Shown here piece after piece: positions 63,585 to 64,000 of a stretch of 64,000 nt of DNA. Source of the stretch: Eunapius fragilis (lineage: Eukaryota > Porifera > Demospongiae > Spongillida > Spongillidae). The stretch's first letter is position 1. Each line of letters begins with the position of its first letter. The notes under the pieces were generated by a model. That model saw nothing but the letters and a program-made list of their open reading frames with translations, searched no databases and was not told the origin of the DNA. The stretch lies in NCBI GenBank assembly GCA_963681505.1, contig OY811980.1, positions 1,580,176 to 1,644,175 on the forward strand. The letters are read 5' to 3'. The position numbers and the translations under genes were made by a program.

Positions 63585-64000
63585 TGTAATACAAGAATTT
63601 GCTGAACATCTTATGCCTGAGCCATTGTCTGCTGTTGAGTCAGCATTACAGGTACACCTTGCGAGACATTCACTGCTAGAAAGTCCAAGAAAGGATGAAC
63701 TAGACAGAAATGTTTAAAGGTGTTTCCTCTCTTCCAGATATGCAATGGCACATATGATAGAAAAAGCTGTGACTGTTTCTGAAATAAATGTACTTGCATT
63801 GCATGTTTTGTTAAGCAACATGATCCATTTGATGTTTATTTTCCCCTATCGACAACTATATGCTGCTCTATCGAATTAATTTTCCGACTTCAATACAGTA
63901 ACCCCTAAAATGCATATACTGGTATCCCATGCATGTGGTACCCTTTTTAAGAAGATGGAATTTTTGTTTGGTTTTTTAGAAGAGCAGGCCTTAATTCAAA
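63585..64000 (+). pseudogene. transposon-derived protein relic at right edge
   Basis: FAEHLMPEPLSAVESALQ, AHMIEKAVTVSEINVLALHV, and after an in-frame TAA the block TPKMHILVSHACGTLFKKM then FGFLEEQALIQ. A TPKxHxL..H..F......G..EQ..E block occurs in a widespread transposon-derived protein family of cnidarians and sponges (from memory). At least two stops; it continues off the window. Confidence 0.4.

Overview
The window is nuclear DNA from an animal. Genes are dense and split into many short exons with GT-AG (a few GC-AG) introns. The readable genes are metazoan orthologues: a BTB-BACK-kelch protein, kinesin-13/KIF2, RANBP3, a TESK-type kinase, VCP/p97, and a tandem cluster of TRAF genes. Small introns, a TRAF expansion and many tandem repeats would suit a sponge or another early-branching marine invertebrate. 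That taxonomic call is inference; the sequence alone does not settle it.

Layout. 1-5345 is an array of a 16-bp unit inside an intron of a minus-strand KLHL gene, whose BTB and BACK exons lie at 5499-6859. A complete 28-exon KIF2 (minus) fills 7213-14845. A small unassigned minus-strand ORF (14989-15270) separates it from RANBP3 (plus, about 15407-22940). RANBP3 converges on a complete seven-exon TESK-like kinase (minus, 23284-28088). The kinase diverges from a complete 20-exon VCP/p97 gene (plus, 28863-38764). I rebuilt exon junctions by reading splice sites and checking phase: every junction keeps frame, giving 747 aa for KIF2, 392 for TESK and 804 for VCP.

From 39.2 kb rightward the window is a plus-strand TRAF cluster: three intact six-exon genes (A, B, C), a frameshifted copy lacking its MATH exon (D), and a lone RING exon (E). 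The cluster is littered with transposon remains. Most striking is a set of terminal-inverted-repeat elements that begin and end in TA and sit between 9-bp target duplications. Two of them carry decayed fragments of a RecQ-like helicase. Other debris includes an RT fragment, a GRPR/ENRF-type integrase relic, hAT-like and ISL2EU-like non-autonomous elements, and fold-back repeats.

Functionally the genes are mostly housekeeping: microtubule depolymerisation, Ran-dependent export, actin/cofilin signalling and ubiquitin-dependent segregation, followed by innate-type TRAF ubiquitin signalling. I see no operon-like or pathway-level coupling beyond neighbourhood. Introns of every large gene contain minisatellites, several starting just after a 5' splice site and carrying donor-like motifs in each unit.
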